Source: Polytrichum commune
Taxonomy: Eukaryota > Streptophyta > Polytrichopsida > Polytrichales > Polytrichaceae
Assembly: GCA_950295325.1 (NCBI GenBank)
Contig: OX485805.1
Location: 18,647,501 to 18,711,500, forward strand
Direction: 5' to 3'
DNA length: 64,000 nt
Below are positions 12,553 through 21,960 of the stretch, one piece after another. The notes under the pieces were generated by a model that saw only the letters and a list, made by a program, of their open reading frames with translations, was not told the DNA's origin and did not search any database. The position numbers were made by a program, and so were the translations under genes. Position 1 is the stretch's first letter; every line of letters starts with the position of its first letter.

Positions 12553-15269
12553 TTAGAAGAGTCTGAAAAGACGACGTGCCGTGAAGGCCGCAGTGATGGC
12601 CAAGAAAAGGAAGGCGGCAAAGGCCATGCCCACAGATGCCTCGGCCTTTGCACAAAATGTAGTAATGCCTAGGTCAGAGCAATTTGCTTGGATTAATAAT
12701 GAGTCAGTGTTGCTTCTGGAGATCATGGCAGCCGCGGCACCAGCTGCACCTGCCGCCATCAAAAAGTAGGCGAGGCACTGCACAAGAGCAACAGATATCA
12801 ATTGTTACCAAAATTTGAAACAATGCGAGTTTCAGTTGCATGCATAAGGTACACACTACATACTTATTTTCACTCATAAACTTTTATTAAACTTCTTGGA
12901 GTTTGTAATCTATTCATAATTAGGTGTAACACAGAAGCAACTTCATTATTATGCTTTCTTTCAAACATTTGGCAGCTCCAAAGTAGGTTTTTGAGATGCT
13001 GATCCCTGCTTTGTTCAGTATCTTGAACAGCGGTAGATGGTAACACTTGTGACATTGTTACAACTATCATAATCCTACATATTAAGACGGAGGTCATGAA
13101 CTTCAGGGTCCCATATTGGAGCTGCCAAAATATTTAAAAGAAGCACTACTATACTAATTACCACATTATGTGTACTCATATTTAAGAGTGAAATTTGTAA
13201 GAAATTTCATAAAAAACAGAAGTGACAATGAGCATGTAGGGTGCCTGCATGGTGACCCGGACCTGCTTTCAAAAATTCTTAAAATCAGTCCTTAGAAAAG
13301 ACATCTGAGAGTGTAACCCTTTCTAAATCAAACAAAAACGACATAATGAATGGATCCCTCATACTGTCCTCTTCCCAAGGATGTTGCTCCTCTTTACGAA
13401 TAAACAATCGTCCATTCCTTAGAAGCATTACAAGCGATTAAGAAACAGCTGTTTTCAAGGGGAGAGATGTCATCGTAGCATGAATCAGTGAAAATTATAT
13501 AGCTAGAAATTTTTCAGAAGTCGCAGTAGAGACCAAGAATAACAACTCCGATGTATTACATAAGGTAGACAACCGTTATTTGGTTACTTTTCCTATTAGA
13601 ACACCTATATTTGAGTGGTATGTGGTTAGGTGTGGCTACAAGAACGGACACCAAAAGGACATTTATTAAAAGAGTTTGAACTGCATGGTCAAAAAAATAT
13701 AACATTCAAGGTTCAATAATCAACACAGTTGGGGACCTATGTGACCATGTAATGAGCATGAGAATCCTCACTTTGATAATGAAGAAGATAATCTTGTGAG
13801 CTCCGGAAACGAACAGGAAAAATGCTTCAGCCTCGATTTGAATTGCCAGCCATCTTGTACTTATCTCATGTTTCCAAATCCTAGGAGGAGTGGGATAGTT
13901 AGAAAGAGTAACCATTTAAGACCCATCTACGTTACCTCGAACACATTCAAGCGTCTTGCACTATTAGTGATGGGCTGCAAATGGAATCCATACCTGGTCG
14001 CAGATGAAAGTAAACCATGCCAAGAGAAGGTTGCTTGAGGAAGAGCTTCCCATGCACAACATTACACATGTGTGGATCACCTGGCACAAGGAGTAGAAAC
14101 ACACAATGGCGGAAGCAGCCAGCATAAACCTGCAAGCAGGAAGGAACCGAGATAAATACATTAGACCTCAAAGAGTTTGTACTTCGCATTCACAATTCAA
14201 TATAGATTTTTGTTGGGACCCGCTTATCAAAACTTGATTCATTACCACTAGTACTCCTAGCTCCAATGCCAAAAGGATTTAGCAAAAGGAAAAGAAACAA
14301 CAACAAGGGATCCACGTCATGACAAAAGTGAAGTATTTCCCAGCCACATGGCTCAAGTGTAAACGGTCTTGTGATCGCACTAGTAGTGCAAAGAAGAAAG
14401 AGCTAGACTTGAAGAAAGTCGCCTTCTTACACGACATACGCCCAGAACCAACCACCTCAAATCTCTCAAACATCCAAGTGTTGTGGCGACTAACCTACTT
14501 TGGGAGTCATTTTCCTTGATACAAAACAACTATCCACATATCGGCTCAAGTTCGCATCAAGGTAAGGGACACTTCATATCCGCATCCACATAGTTAAATG
14601 TACCGACAACCGATACAAGATGTCTTTTTTGAACTTCTAATGCCTCGTTTTGAAACCCATCTCATTTGGGACCCTTATCCCAATCCTACGTGCTGAATGT
14701 GAGTTAAGTGCGCGAGAGAGAATCACAGCTTATAGGTTGAATAAACAGTGAACTTGAGACCAAATCCATCAACTGACAAATCGAAGTTTCTTATAGAGAA
14801 CATAGTAGGATATCTTGTTGGCAGCAAGAACACCAAGGTAAGCGCCGGAGTCCAAGCACAAGAAAAGACACCTACTAGAGAGGTAATATGAGAGATCCTA
14901 ATGAGACATGAGGCATAATATGAGATATAGAATGAGGGAGGGAGGGAGGGAGATGGTTGACACTTACTTGTAGGCCGTAAAGATGGTGAACTTGAGATTA
15001 AATTGATCAACTGTGTAATCAACCTGAAGATAGTACGTAGCCTTGTCGGCCGCGAGAATGGCAAGAGCGATGATGCCGAACACAAAGGTGAGCGACCGGA
15101 ATGCCAACAGAAGCAAAGTCACCAACTTGCTGCCCGATCCACCCTGCTTGGACACATTGTACATTGGTGGTGGTGTATCCTGCAATCCAGGACTGGCCTG
15201 CACCGGCACTGGGCCTGCTGCGGACGGCTTCTCCCTCTCAAAGTACTCCGAATTCCATGCCCCAGCCAT
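12553..15269 (-). CDS. CASP-like membrane protein (CASPL/UPF0497 family)
   Basis: CASP and CASP-like proteins are four-helix plasma-membrane proteins; CASPs proper scaffold the Casparian strip, while most CASPLs have no settled role. Exons: 15269-14968 (302 nt), 14129-13994 (136 nt) and 12777-12553 (225 nt with stop), joined at phases 2 and 0, giving 220 residues, the normal family size. Junctions are AA|GTAAGT, CAG|GTATGG, and acceptors ending CAG. The N-terminal half of exon 1 is a soluble tail rich in Pro, Ser and Gly. The first membrane segment is LVTLLLLAFRSLTFVFGIIA (residues 49-68). Exon 2 encodes two hydrophobic stretches with ICDQ at its end. Exon 3 starts CLAYFLMAAGAAGAAAA and ends with a helix before ARRLFRLF. 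Two extracellular Cys (NCSD, TFCAK) fit the family loop. The ATG at 15269 has context ATCATGG; the frame continues upstream only from GTG. Confidence 0.85.
13600..13950 (+). repeat. Dispersed repeat, family R1, copy 2 (CASPL intron 2)
   Basis: Forward copy starting ACACCTATATTTGAGTGGTA. It includes GGACACCAAAAGGACATTTA and CACAGTTGGGGACCTATGTG, both recognisable in the copies at 54590, 56640 and 60310. It lies in the intron between CASPL exons 2 and 3 and ends near the exon 2 donor. Confidence 0.75.
14747..14870 (-). repeat. Decayed duplicate of CASPL exon-1 3' end
   Basis: On the minus strand this reads FGLKFTVYSTYK, matching FNLKFTIFTAYK at the end of exon 1. Further upstream VLAANKISYY matches ILAADKATYY, but in another frame, so an indel has occurred. 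The donor is lost: the copy continues AAGCTG where exon 1 continues AAGTAAGT. It lies in intron 1, about 100 bp from the genuine exon. The (GGGA)n run at 14934-14952 lies between them. Confidence 0.75.
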
Positions 15270-15900
15270 GATCGATTCTGGCCCAAACACGCCAGAAAAC
15301 CTCTCACCACAGCCTCAGCTCACCACAGCCTCGGATTCTCTCCTCTCTCTACCCACCCACACTTCAAAAAATCATAGCACCGACTTGCTACACGTCCCCA
15401 CCGAGCAACACTAAGCTTAAGGTAATTAGCCTCTGATTTCAACTGGTCTGGATGGTTTTGCAAACTTTGCCCAAAACCTCACAAGACCTCTCAACACTCG
15501 CCAAGGTTTCAAGCTTGATGAAGCCTCTCAGATGATCCCCCTCCACCCACTTCAAAAATAGTACCGACTTGCTGATGAATCCCACGCAAAGCTCCGATCT
15601 GCACTGGTCGGGATGGTTTTTGCAAAACTCTTCGCGACTGATCTGGTGTGACGACGTAAAGAAGAGGTTTAAGTTGCAGCTTGGTTGGGTGGAACGCGCG
15701 CCATTCGATCTGCACTTCCCGGATTCGAGGCCAGGATACCGCCAGCCTCAAGCTGCAGCAATCCGCTAAATGCTCTCTGCAAAACCCACGACTTTCGGAT
15801 TCAAACAGCGATATATTCTACTTCATTATGTGATTTATATGGTAAAGATAAGTACACCAAACATGCTATTTGTGTCCTATGGTAATTTATGTCAATGTGG
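15270..15900. promoter_or_regulatory. CASPL upstream region with tandem duplication
   Basis: The putative promoter/5' UTR carries a direct duplication of about 120 bp, at about 15350-15475 and 15540-15665. Shared landmarks are CACCCAC(A)CTTCAAAAA, CACCGACTTGCT / TACCGACTTGCT and AACTGGTCTGGATGGTTTT / CACTGGTCGGGATGGTTTT. The function is unknown; duplicated upstream blocks can change expression, but that is inference. Confidence 0.55.
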
Positions 15901-15919
15901 CAACTTTTTGGATGACGCA

Positions 15920-16230
15920 CCTTTTGAGTAAGTGAGCAAACATTGTCATGGGTGATAGATGAGTTCATCCATTGGCCACCACCCTACCTTCTCTCGTCAG
16001 CAACTTGTGATGAAATATGGTCATAGGTGATTGAAAATTTGGATGATAAATCACTTGGTAAGTGACAGTAATTGCAACATTGTAACTCTCTAATCACCAA
16101 AACATTTTACAAGGAATGACAAATAATGTTGGGTTAACAGTTTAGCGTTGGTGACACTATACCGTGGTTTACAATTAGGCTTGAGCAAGACAATTGGAAT
16201 TGGTGACACTAAATATCATATTTAGTGTAG
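15920..16230 (-). repeat. Dispersed repeat, family R3, reverse copy
   Basis: The reverse complement of 16030-16130 matches 16770-16870 and 27683-27790 (for example AAATCACTTRGTAAGTGA beside TTGCAACA). It ends with the near-palindrome ACACTAAATATCATATTTAGTGT at 16197-16219. Non-coding. Confidence 0.6.
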
Positions 16231-16764
16231 TATATGGCCACGGCTAGAGGCCTGGGGTTTAGAGTAGTTCATGGTGTCTATGTGAATTCATCCATTGTGG
16301 ATGACGGGGTTTTAGGAAAACCAAGTTTGTAAGGTTTTGGATTGAATCGTGTCCGTTTGTGTGATCTTTGATGCTATTTCCGGAGATTTGGTTCGTCTAA
16401 ATAGTCATTTATAGGTTGTAAACTAATTCATTGTTTTTTCACCTTCACATCAGATGGGGTTAGGTAGACAACACAAATCCATAGCAAGGGCTAGACACCA
16501 ATGTCTCTTTGAGCTTGGTCCCCACCACTATTGCCAAGGTAAAAGGGGGTCTAGTAACAACACGACACCCGTAGATTTGTGGTTGATTCATACTAGGTGG
16601 GTTTGGGTTCTCAAATGCTTATTTTTGGATTAGCTTTATAAAAAACAAAAAAAAACAAATCTACATGCTTTAGTACAAGTTCTTGCATTTTCACCTTAGG
16701 TAATAGTGTGAGGGTCCCAGCTCAAGAGGTGGGCATCTAGCCCCGCCCTAAGTATATAGTAATA
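16231..16764. other. Intergenic, no gene seen
   Basis: AT-rich sequence without family-like reading frames or clear repeat boundaries. Confidence 0.5.
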
Positions 16765-17080
16765 TTATTTTTCATTCCTTGTAGAAAGATTTGGGCATGA
16801 TAAAACTACAGTGTTGCAATAACTATCACTTACTAAGTGATTTTTAACCAAATTTTCACCATCCATGATAATATTTCATACAAAAAAATTAAGATGCAAA
16901 ACATACCAAAAAAAATTCAAGATTGGCAAGGATTTCTTCCAAATCTCAATCATCCAATGTGACAATATTTGAAAGAGTGTTGATAAGAAGTGTTATTAGA
17001 AGTTACCACAATGACATAGAATACCATATGACACTAAATACAACATTTCGTATAGTACTAAATAATATAACATTATTCAT
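16765..17080 (+). repeat. Dispersed repeat, family R3, forward copy
   Basis: Shares ATTCCTTGTAGA, TATCACTTACTAAGTGATT, CATCCATGA and ACCATATGACACTAAATACA in order with 27683-27985. No open frame of interest. Confidence 0.6.
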
Positions 17081-18717
17081 ATGCATGGTTGTGTTCCATT
17101 TTACATTTAGAATCTGACATGGGCTTCCAATTGCTTACTTTCATGGGAAGAAACTAATGTCGGTACAAATAATAAACATTGTCGGTATGATCAGTATACG
17201 TAAGAATATTATGAATAGTGTTGATGTTTCCAATGAACTTTTCTATGAATAATTTTTATAGGGAATCATGTTGGGACGAACAATGTTTCTTGCTAATATT
17301 CATGAGATGAACAAAAATCCTTGCACATAGTGCTGGAGATATGATTCCACCCAAATTTCCAAGTTCAGCTTGAATATGAGTAGTAAACACATATTCTTAT
17401 TTTATTTGAGAGCCCCCATAATATACTTGACATATTCCAAGGTCATGGAACCGACCCACATGACTAAATAATGTTATGAGACTCACATGATGCGGCAACA
17501 TAAAAGGTCTATTAATACGCCTTAAGTAAAGTCACTTGTGGCTTTGGAATCTTAGGCCCCACTATACAATGGAAATAAGTATTACTTATTACCCCCTAGC
17601 GAGCAGAGTAGCTTCTTTTTGGTTTGGTGATAATAAGACGTGCTTGCAATGTACATAGTATCTTGGGGCCAAGTTTATATGTGGGATCAAGTTTTAACTA
17701 CTTTCTATATACTAAACAAATTGATATGCCAATCATTTTGTTGGATTGGCTATTCATTCTATTTGGAAAGTGTCCAATTCATAATATCTGCATCATATCA
17801 ATGATTTTTTATGGAATTTTTAAGTTAGTTCTGTTTCAAAATTGTGTTAAGTATAAGGGTGAGTTTCCATGTAGGTCTCTCGCCAACCAGATTTTAGATA
17901 ATAGTGGGTTGGAGGTGTTTTCATGTAGATTAGCACAAGCCCCAATCAACCACGTTCTGGTGGCCTCTTAGATTGTGGAGGGCCATGAACTTCCATGTGC
18001 CCAATGAAGCACTCTTAAACTTACAAGTGTTGGTCACCAAAGAATTGTGAAGACCGATTTTAGGAGGGAGGGGAGGTTTGACCATGAAAGGAGGAGGTTA
18101 ATAAGTGGGCCTAGATTTGAGAAGATGAGAGTAGCTACACTAAATAATCCTATTAGTGTGGGCCACACTAATTCTCTAGTTAAAGTGGACTTAATGTGGA
18201 TCCGAGACCATAGGTCTCCTTCTAAGTCTTCATGAAGACTTTCAACCAATACACTGAATATTACTTATAGGACCAAAGTAGCACAAAGTAAAATAATTAC
18301 CCACATTAGTTTTCTAGAAAAACAATTACTATAGCCCATGCTAATTTTATACCATAAATTTAGCGTGGGCTAAAAATCAATGTGGCCCATGTTAATTTTC
18401 ATTATGAAAATTAGTGTTGGCTCTCAAAAATTGTTGTGGCCCCACATTAATAGGGTTGTTCAATTTAGTTGGCACATATGAACCCTACCCCACCAAATTT
18501 CATCTACATTTGGGCAAGTTTATTCTTATTCCCACTAGAATATGGTGGGCGAGCGGCCTACATGGAAACTCACCCTAAGTCATTCATGCCCCATCCTACT
18601 CATCTAAGCTATGTCCCAACTCTTGAGGCAGGGTCCCACATGGGCGCAAGTTAGCATGTATGCAAAGTCTAGTGTGCAAGTTTAGGCAATTTTAGTATTA
18701 TTCCAAATTAACATATT
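17081..18717. other. Intergenic with two hairpin motifs, no gene seen
   Basis: No credible gene. At 18337-18373 GCCCATGCTAATTTTAT is followed by its near-complement ATAAATTTAGCGTGGGC. At 18387-18421 GCCCATGTTAATTTTCAT is followed by ATGAAAATTAGTGTTGGC. The two hairpins have related arms. An open frame at 17624-17971 (115 codons) has no recognised similarity and is probably chance. Confidence 0.5.
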
Positions 18718-19321
18718 ACGGCCACTTCACACATGAGCCAAGAGCCGTGACCTTGTAATGGTGAGGACCCTTGACTCTCATCCAAAGGCCGTACCATGGG
18801 TGTTGGGAAAGCCATTTTATGTAGTCTTTGGCCCTCAAGCATAGTGTGAAGTGTGAATGAACCATATTGCAGGACCATTGCATATTTTGTTGGCAGAAAA
18901 GAGGGGAGGATTTGGTTTAATAAAATATGTCTCCAAGTTTATCAAATTAAGATAATTACTTGGTGGTGTTTGTGTGTCTTGGAATCTATCTTGGAATGTG
19001 TTCTAGAATCTACCATGCAGTCTGTCCTGAAATTTGTCATGCTAGAAAAATATTAAAAAAGTCATGGTCTCCCGGAATTTGTGTCAAGCTCACCTCTTGG
19101 AGGTGGGTCTGACGCAAATTCCAGTAGACCATGCACCCTTATCCACAATCAACCATGTAGGACTCCATGTAGACTTTTCATCCACAAACTTTTCTTTGGG
19201 CCTTTAGGCCTTCATCTCCTAGTGTGAAGTGAACTTGGACGGTCTCCGCCTTTTCGACCAATGAGAGCTCTTACATTGCCATGGTCAAGGGCCTTCAGCC
19301 TTGTGTGTGAAGTGGCCCTTA
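18718..19321. mobile_element. Foldback element, family F1, copy 1
   Basis: Begins GGCCACTTCACACATGAGCC and ends with the inverted form TGTGTGAAGTGGCCC. Inner subterminal blocks (18718-18860 forward, 19196-19321 reverse) are about 130-140 bp inverted copies of each other. The centre includes a segment near 19058-19190 that recurs in copy 2. No coding region. Confidence 0.6.
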
Positions 19322-19349
19322 TTATCTCGCATGAGAGAAGGAACCGTCT

Positions 19350-19855
19350 TAGGGCCACTTCACACACAAGCCAAGAGCCGTGACCATGGCATTGTGAGAG
19401 CCCAAAAGAAAGTGTCCAAAGGCCATCCCAACACACCCTCCAAAATCATGTAGTGTGGTCATGGACCCTCAAGTGTAGTGTGAAGTCATATGTGACCGGG
19501 CCCTCAACCAAATGCTATTTCAATGAATTTCCATTCATGCGGGTCCTTACACATGATAAAATGGAATAAACCAGTGGTTATGAGTGTTCGGAGTGCCATG
19601 ATCTCCCGGTTTTGTGTTAAGCCTACCTCCAAGAGATGGTTTTTGAAAATAGTCCACGTGACCATGAAACATGATCCATTTGATGCCATGTAGGAATCCA
19701 TGTAGACTTTACATCCATCTTGCATTTACAGACTCCGTTGGTCCCTCAAGCGTAGTGTGAAGCGAACTTGGACCGTCTCTGCCTTGTCCACCAATGAGAG
19801 TGCTTGAAATTTAATGGTCACGGGCTCTCAGTTCTCGTGTGTGAAGTGGCCCTTA
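19350..19855. mobile_element. Foldback element, family F1, copy 2
   Basis: Begins AGGGCCACTTCACACACAAG and ends GTGTGTGAAGTGGCCCTT. The arms at 19350-19501 and 19731-19855 are inverted copies of each other and of the arms of copy 1. Its centre (19590-19725) resembles 19058-19190 of copy 1 (CATG.TCTCCCGG, CATGTAGGA.TCCATGTAGAC). The two copies stand in tandem. Confidence 0.6.
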
Positions 19856-19869
19856 TTCCTTAATTGCTT

Positions 19870-21107
19870 GTAACAAAATTGGCGAGTAATCATTGATGAG
19901 ATGAAAACAAATGAAACCCGCTCTAGCTATGAAAATACTTGAGTGTCATGAAACTTTGGCCCACCTTTTGTGTGGAATACGGTGCTTACCTAATTTCCTA
20001 AACCTCACAATTGTGTAAAAGTAAAACCATAGCCATCATACATACCGCACATCATGTTTTTTATGCTCTATTTTGTAGTGTATTATCATTCAAAAATAGC
20101 AAATCCACGGTCCTACCTGCATCAACATCTCCAATCGCTTGTCTTTGAATCAATGTACTAAACAAATGAATACATCCCACACACCTAATTCATGTTATGC
20201 CTCCACAATTAATATGATTTAATATCTTAGACAGACCCAACCACCTACACTCGTGCAACCTTATGTCCATTCCCGTGCTTACCCACCATATGGCACATGC
20301 ATGCCCATTCCTGTGCTCATAAGCCGCCCCACAACCCACCAACATCCTCCCATGGAGTGTTTTAAGAAAAAATGACGTTTCTTTTATTTATTTTCATTAA
20401 ACTGTTATTACTTTGTCCTATTGCCCATGCGATGTCACCACCTGAACTACACGTCCATCACCTCCCCCTAATTCCCCCAACCATGCCACCTTTTGCACCT
20501 ATAGTCCCCTACATTTCCACATTTGTTTCCTCTTTCTTTTGTTACATAATTTGTTTTGCATTTTTTTGACATGTGTATCTTTTCTCAAGGGAATCTAGTT
20601 GGATATGTGAGACCTATGGCGGTAGCCCGGGTGTGAACAGATAATGACAACTACCTCAAAATTGGTCCAAATTAGAAGAAAAGGGGGCTCAGATTGTCGT
20701 GCTCATCAAGCTCTATTTGCCCTCAGAACAACAACAATTTATGAGACTTCGGTTTTTGAGACTCTACTGTACTAGAAGAGGGCGAACTTTGACCATTGCA
20801 ACATTGCCAGCAAACACAAGAGCAAACATACACACACACAAACCCCAAAAGATGCAATGATGAACCCTGTCCCACGTCCATGTTGTTGAGACTGCACTAT
20901 TCGCAAAGTGCAAACCAAATGTTAGACCTATTTTGGGCACCCTTCAGAAAATGTATTATCATTATTATAATAGCGTTCACGCACTTTTTAAATTCAGTAA
21001 CCCCCTCCAAAAAATCAATTAATTAATTAATTGCGTTCATGCACGTTATAAATTTGGTAACCGAGGTTACCGCCATAAGTCTCATGTATTCAACTTTTGT
21101 ACACCAC
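19870..21107. other. Intergenic, no gene seen
   Basis: Pyrimidine-rich and AT-rich sequence. A 65-codon hydrophobic frame at 20372-20569 looks like composition rather than a gene. AATT repeats occur near 21015. Confidence 0.5.
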
Positions 21108-21116
21108 CACCACCAC

Positions 21117-21362
21117 GGTTGGGGATTCGTGGCACTCACTAAAAATCATCCATCCAAGATATCGTGGATGAAGTGGCTCCAATAAAAAAAGCCCCCCTAT
21201 GGGGTTGAGGGCCGATTCATTTGAATGTGACGTCACTAGACTAATTCGGGGCCTTTGACTCTATTTCCAGAATCAAATTGCCCAAAGATAGCCATTTAGA
21301 TGATTCCTGTGTTTTTTTCATCCGCACGGATGATTTTTAGTGAGTGCCACGAATCCCCGGCC
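21117..21362. mobile_element. Mutator-like MITE, family M2, copy 1
   Basis: A 246-bp element with long inverted ends: GGTTGGGGATTCGTGGCACT at left, and the right end reads GGCCGGGGATTCGTGGCACT on the other strand, continuing through AAAAATCATCC. It is flanked by CACCACCAC at 21108-21116 and 21363-21371, a 9-bp duplication as in Mutator-like elements, although that flank is low complexity. A second copy interrupts the retrotransposon at 36964-37183. Confidence 0.85.
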
Positions 21363-21796
21363 CACCACCACAGTCCACTACCATGTTGTCCGTTGTATAC
21401 GGATTAAATAATGCTCATGCTTCACTAGTCCGACATATTCTTGTGAAAGTTAGGGGAAGATTGGACCCGCTAACCCCTTCCAACAAATCTCCTTTTTAAA
21501 GGTCATGGTGTTTGAGTTGTATTGTATTTGTGTTTCTCCATGTTAATAATGGGAATTTACCTTTCATGATTTTTTATATTAGGGGAAAGATGTCTTCAAG
21601 TAACTTGTTTAAGATAGTTAACAACATTGAACTTCCACCTTGATACATTTCACTCACTGCATAGTAGCTTTCTCTCTTAAATATAGACGATTTGAAAAGC
21701 CTTACTGAATCTTGAGGGCAGAGGCAAGGGAGTCATGGTGTATAGGTTGTAAAGGTGAAAACGCATTGAATTATATAATAACATGCAAATGCCTAT

Positions 21797-21960
21797 CTTT
21801 TTTTTTGGAGACAGAAGGCCGACAAGCCAACGCCAAAGCATAGGAGGCAGTTGATCACCTGGCAAGATTTCCGTCAAGTAGAAAGGAGATTTCACAGCCG
21901 GGATTCGAACAGCCAACCTCTTCCTTGAGATTTGGGTATCTCTCCACCATCATCCGGTAG
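21797..21960 (-). mobile_element. tRNA-derived SINE candidate
   Basis: On the minus strand a box A-like TGGTGGAGAGA (21939-21949) is followed at normal distance by a perfect box B, GTTCGAATCC (21901-21910). An unrelated body of about 100 bp follows, ending in an A-rich tail (about 21801-21810, read as T on the plus strand). This is the layout of tRNA-derived SINEs with internal pol III promoters. It could instead be a tRNA pseudogene; I could not fold a full cloverleaf. Confidence 0.55.

Noticed and set aside
12382-12769. Plus-strand frames over CASPL exon 3
   Set aside because: Antisense to a clearly coding exon; composition only.
15270-15290. Start at 15290 for the CASP-like protein
   Set aside because: The codon is GTG; the ATG at 15269 has a good context and gives a normal-length protein.
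15003-15414. Plus-strand frames of about 124 codons over CASPL exon 1
   Set aside because: They are antisense shadows of exon 1 with no family similarity.
17624-17971. 115-codon plus-strand open frame
   Set aside because: AT-rich hydrophobic sequence without motif, homologue or splice context.
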